Part shown: positions 62,497-64,000 of the stretch, piece by piece
How positions within the stretch are numbered: the stretch's first letter is position 1
Layout of the letters: each line of letters opens with the position of its first letter
Assembly (NCBI RefSeq): GCF_947487575.1
Contig: NZ_CANKXG010000001.1
Location: 124,001-188,000, forward strand
From: an uncultured Algibacter sp.
GTDB lineage: Bacteria; Bacteroidota; Bacteroidia; Flavobacteriales; Flavobacteriaceae
Reading direction: 5' to 3'
DNA: 64,000 nt
Translations under genes and position numbers: made by a program
The notes under the pieces: model-generated
The model's input: the letters and a program-made list of their open reading frames with translations, nothing else
The model's database searches: none
What the model was told of the DNA's origin: nothing

Positions 62497-62608
62497 GAAA
62501 TGGGAGATTGATAAGTCTCTTATTTTGCTATTAATCTATTAAAATTCGGTGGTCAGCCAATTTATAGAAAAAATTATCAAGAGGGATATTTCCAGTATCC
62601 CTTTTTTT
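62497..62608 (+). ncRNA. Candidate small RNA between the orphan gene and nrdA
   Basis: A stretch of about 112 nt without ORF between a -7-like box and an intrinsic terminator (62582-62608: AGGGATA/TATCCCT, six-nt loop, seven Ts). It has an internal GAGA/TCTC hairpin. The terminator faces away from the minus-strand gene nearby and has no other plus-strand gene to serve. Ends are predicted. Confidence 0.4.
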
Positions 62609-62721
62609 GTGTTTTTTATTATCTCTTTTTTTTAAATTATTTTATTAATTCAACTCTTTTAATATAAGTATCTCAATACATTTAACTTGTTGTATTATAA
62701 TAACTATTCCATAAATTTTTT

Positions 62722-62781
62722 AAAAACCACCTCTATAGAGGTGGTTTTTAAAAAATTTGGGGTTCCCCCTTGCGGGGGAAC
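62722..62781. terminator. Bidirectional terminator and GC hairpin after nrdA
   Basis: AAAAACCACCTC-TATA-GAGGTGGTTTTT (62722-62749) has A- and T-runs on both sides and ends nrdA. Next to it GTTCCCCC-TTGC-GGGGGAAC (62762-62781) is a second, GC-rich hairpin. The rest of the 504-nt gap from 62323, apart from the small RNA candidate, shows nothing clear. Confidence 0.75.
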
Positions 62782-62826
62782 AAACCCAATGGTAATGCTA
62801 ATTATAATTTGCAAAATATAAAATTT

Positions 62827-64000
62827 TTACCCTTCGCAACTTGTACACTCTTTCTTTTGCTTAAACTTCTGTGCTGCATTCATACTGTGTTGGTAATACA
62901 ATGATTTAACACCTAATTTCCATGCGTTAACATAAATTTTATTAATGTCTTTAACTGGCATATCTGGGTGTACCATAATGTTTAAGGATTGCCCCTGGTC
63001 TATATGGTTTTGCCTGTTTGCTGCCTGATAAATAATGGTCATTTGATCAATTTCAGAATATGTTTTAAATACATCTTTCTCATGCTCTGTAAGTCCTTCT
63101 AAATGTTGAACAGAGCCATCGTAATCACGAATACTTCTCCATATTTCTGGCGTATTCATTCCTTTTTCTTCTAAAAGCTCTAATAAAAAAGGATTCTTAA
63201 TAGTCGTTTTAATTTTTGCGATGTCCTTTACATAACTATTTGACCAAATTGGCTCAATACCTTGTGATACCTGCCCTAAAATAAAAGCAGATGATGTTGT
63301 TGGAGCTACAGCATTTAAAGTTGTATTACGTCTTCCGTAACCTTTTAAAACTTCTGGCTCTCCAAATAATTTTGCTAATTCTACAGACGCTTTGTTTGAT
63401 TTTTCTTGAATGGTTTTAAATATTTCACTATTTAAATTAAAAGCTTCTTGACTATCAAAACCTAGCATTTTAGATTGTAATAATGAGTGCCAACCTAATG
63501 CTCCCATTCCTAAAGCTCTATTTTCTTTCGAAAAATTATAGGCTTTCTCCATAAACATGAATGTTTGTCTATCATCACGATCTGTTGAGTCTCTATACAC
63601 TTCTAGTTTAGTGATAAATTCTTCTAAAACTGCATCTAGAAAATATACCATGGTTTCAACAGCATCGGTATCTTTCCATTTATCATAATGCAATAGATTT
63701 ATTGAAGATAATACACATACAAAAGACCATTTTTCATTTGTAGGCAACATAATTTCTGAACATAAATTACTTGCGTAGATTTCATGTTTTTTATCTTGGT
63801 AACAATCTGGCGCAGCATTATTCGCATTATCTCTAAAGAAAATATAAGGGTAGCCTATTTCTCCCCTACGTTGTAAAACTTTTGCCCAAATCGCTCTTTT
63901 ATCAGTATCACCATCAATCATTTCTTGCATCCACTCATTACCAACTGTAACACCATGTGTTAACTCTTGAATTGGATTACCTTCTGTTCCTATTTCTAAA
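62827..64000 (-). CDS. nrdA: Ribonucleoside-diphosphate reductase alpha subunit, 5' part cut by window
   Basis: Class I ribonucleotide reductase large subunit, which makes dNDPs. The visible part is the C-terminal 390 residues: NLCSEIMLPTNEKWSFVCVLSSINL contains the catalytic N-x-C-x-E, KAYNFSKENRALGMGALGWHSLLQ follows, and the tail CTSCEG holds the redox cysteine pair. The frame stays open to base 64000, so the ATG at 63930 is internal. The N-terminus lies beyond the window. Confidence 0.95.
   Translation of the reverse strand, partial: LEIGTEGNPIQELTHGVTVGNEWMQEMIDGDTDKRAIWAKVLQRRGEIGYPYIFFRDNANNAAPDCYQDKKHEIYASNLCSEIMLPTNEKWSFVCVLSSINLLHYDKWKDTDAVETMVYFLDAVLEEFITKLEVYRDSTDRDDRQTFMFMEKAYNFSKENRALGMGALGWHSLLQSKMLGFDSQEAFNLNSEIFKTIQEKSNKASVELAKLFGEPEVLKGYGRRNTTLNAVAPTTSSAFILGQVSQGIEPIWSNSYVKDIAKIKTTIKNPFLLELLEEKGMNTPEIWRSIRDYDGSVQHLEGLTEHEKDVFKTYSEIDQMTIIYQAANRQNHIDQGQSLNIMVHPDMPVKDINKIYVNAWKLGVKSLYYQHSMNAAQKFKQKKECTSCEG

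Noticed and set aside
1-64000. CRISPR arrays, insertion sequences, phage genes, rRNA
   Set aside because: No regularly spaced repeats, transposase, integrase or rRNA-like sequence was seen on reading both strands.

Overview
The window is AT-rich, densely coded DNA from a member of the Bacteroidetes, most likely a marine Flavobacteriaceae. The evidence is the rpsB-tsf-pyrH-frr order, Bacteroidetes-type promoters (TTTG, about 19 nt, TAnnTTTG), several SusC-like or TonB-dependent receptors with CarboxypepD_reg domains, few Shine-Dalgarno sequences, and single-copy flavobacterial housekeeping neighbourhoods (asnS-rpoN, odhA-odhB, aspS, dxs). No insertion sequence, phage, CRISPR array or rRNA operon was seen. 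One tRNA (Ser-GGA) is present. Both ends cut a gene: rpsB on the left and nrdA on the right.

Layout. 1-3.3 kb: translation and nucleotide genes (rpsB, tsf, pyrH, frr). 3.4-9.6 kb: an RND/MMPL exporter, asnS, rpoN and a small membrane protein. 9.5-12.7 kb (minus): an ExbB-ExbD-ExbD proton-motor operon with an outer-membrane barrel gene. 12.7-15.9 kb: tRNA-Ser, ansA, a TatD nuclease, a retropepsin-like protease and an orphan LuxR-type response regulator. 15.9-16.3 kb: a gene-poor stretch with two tandem, similarly built small-RNA candidates and a 38-residue membrane peptide. 16.4-20.4 kb (minus): odhB and odhA. 21-32 kb: a nitrous oxide reduction island with an NsrR-like Rrf2 regulator, cytochrome c, a fasciclin lipoprotein, clade II-type nosZ, a membrane protein, nosL, nosD, nosF, nosY, and then a copper-handling group ending in an OprC/NosA-like receptor. 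32.3-33 kb: a decayed ric/scdA gene. 33-41 kb: a polyprenyl synthase and a TetR-TolC-adaptor-RND efflux operon. 41-50 kb: aspS, a ClC protein, tadA, dxs, a nucleoside hydrolase-like lipoprotein and dgt. 50-60.2 kb: a phosphate-acquisition region (TonB receptor, beta-helix lipoprotein, OprP-like porin, PiT transporter). 60.2-64 kb: ppnP, an OmpA lipoprotein, an unrecognised gene and nrdA.

How the parts work together. In the nos island, cytochrome c and NosZ would do the chemistry. NosDFY and NosL would mature the copper centres, and the receptor with its small neighbours would bring in copper. Two TGA-N6-TCA boxes, each centred about 42 nt upstream of a predicted start of transcription, suggest common control by a Crp/Fnr-family activator. 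In the phosphate region, arrays of TTAACA/GTAACC-like hexamers repeated every 11 bp (PHO-box-like) lie before almost every gene, and before a terminator-ended stretch with no ORF that looks like a phosphate-controlled small RNA.

The most unusual items are the twin small RNAs at 15.97-16.18 kb, with the same operator and spacing and covarying terminator hairpins around a shared UGUAAU loop, and the candidate phosphate-controlled RNA at 56.41-56.51 kb. All function names rest on reading the protein sequences by eye. No search was run.
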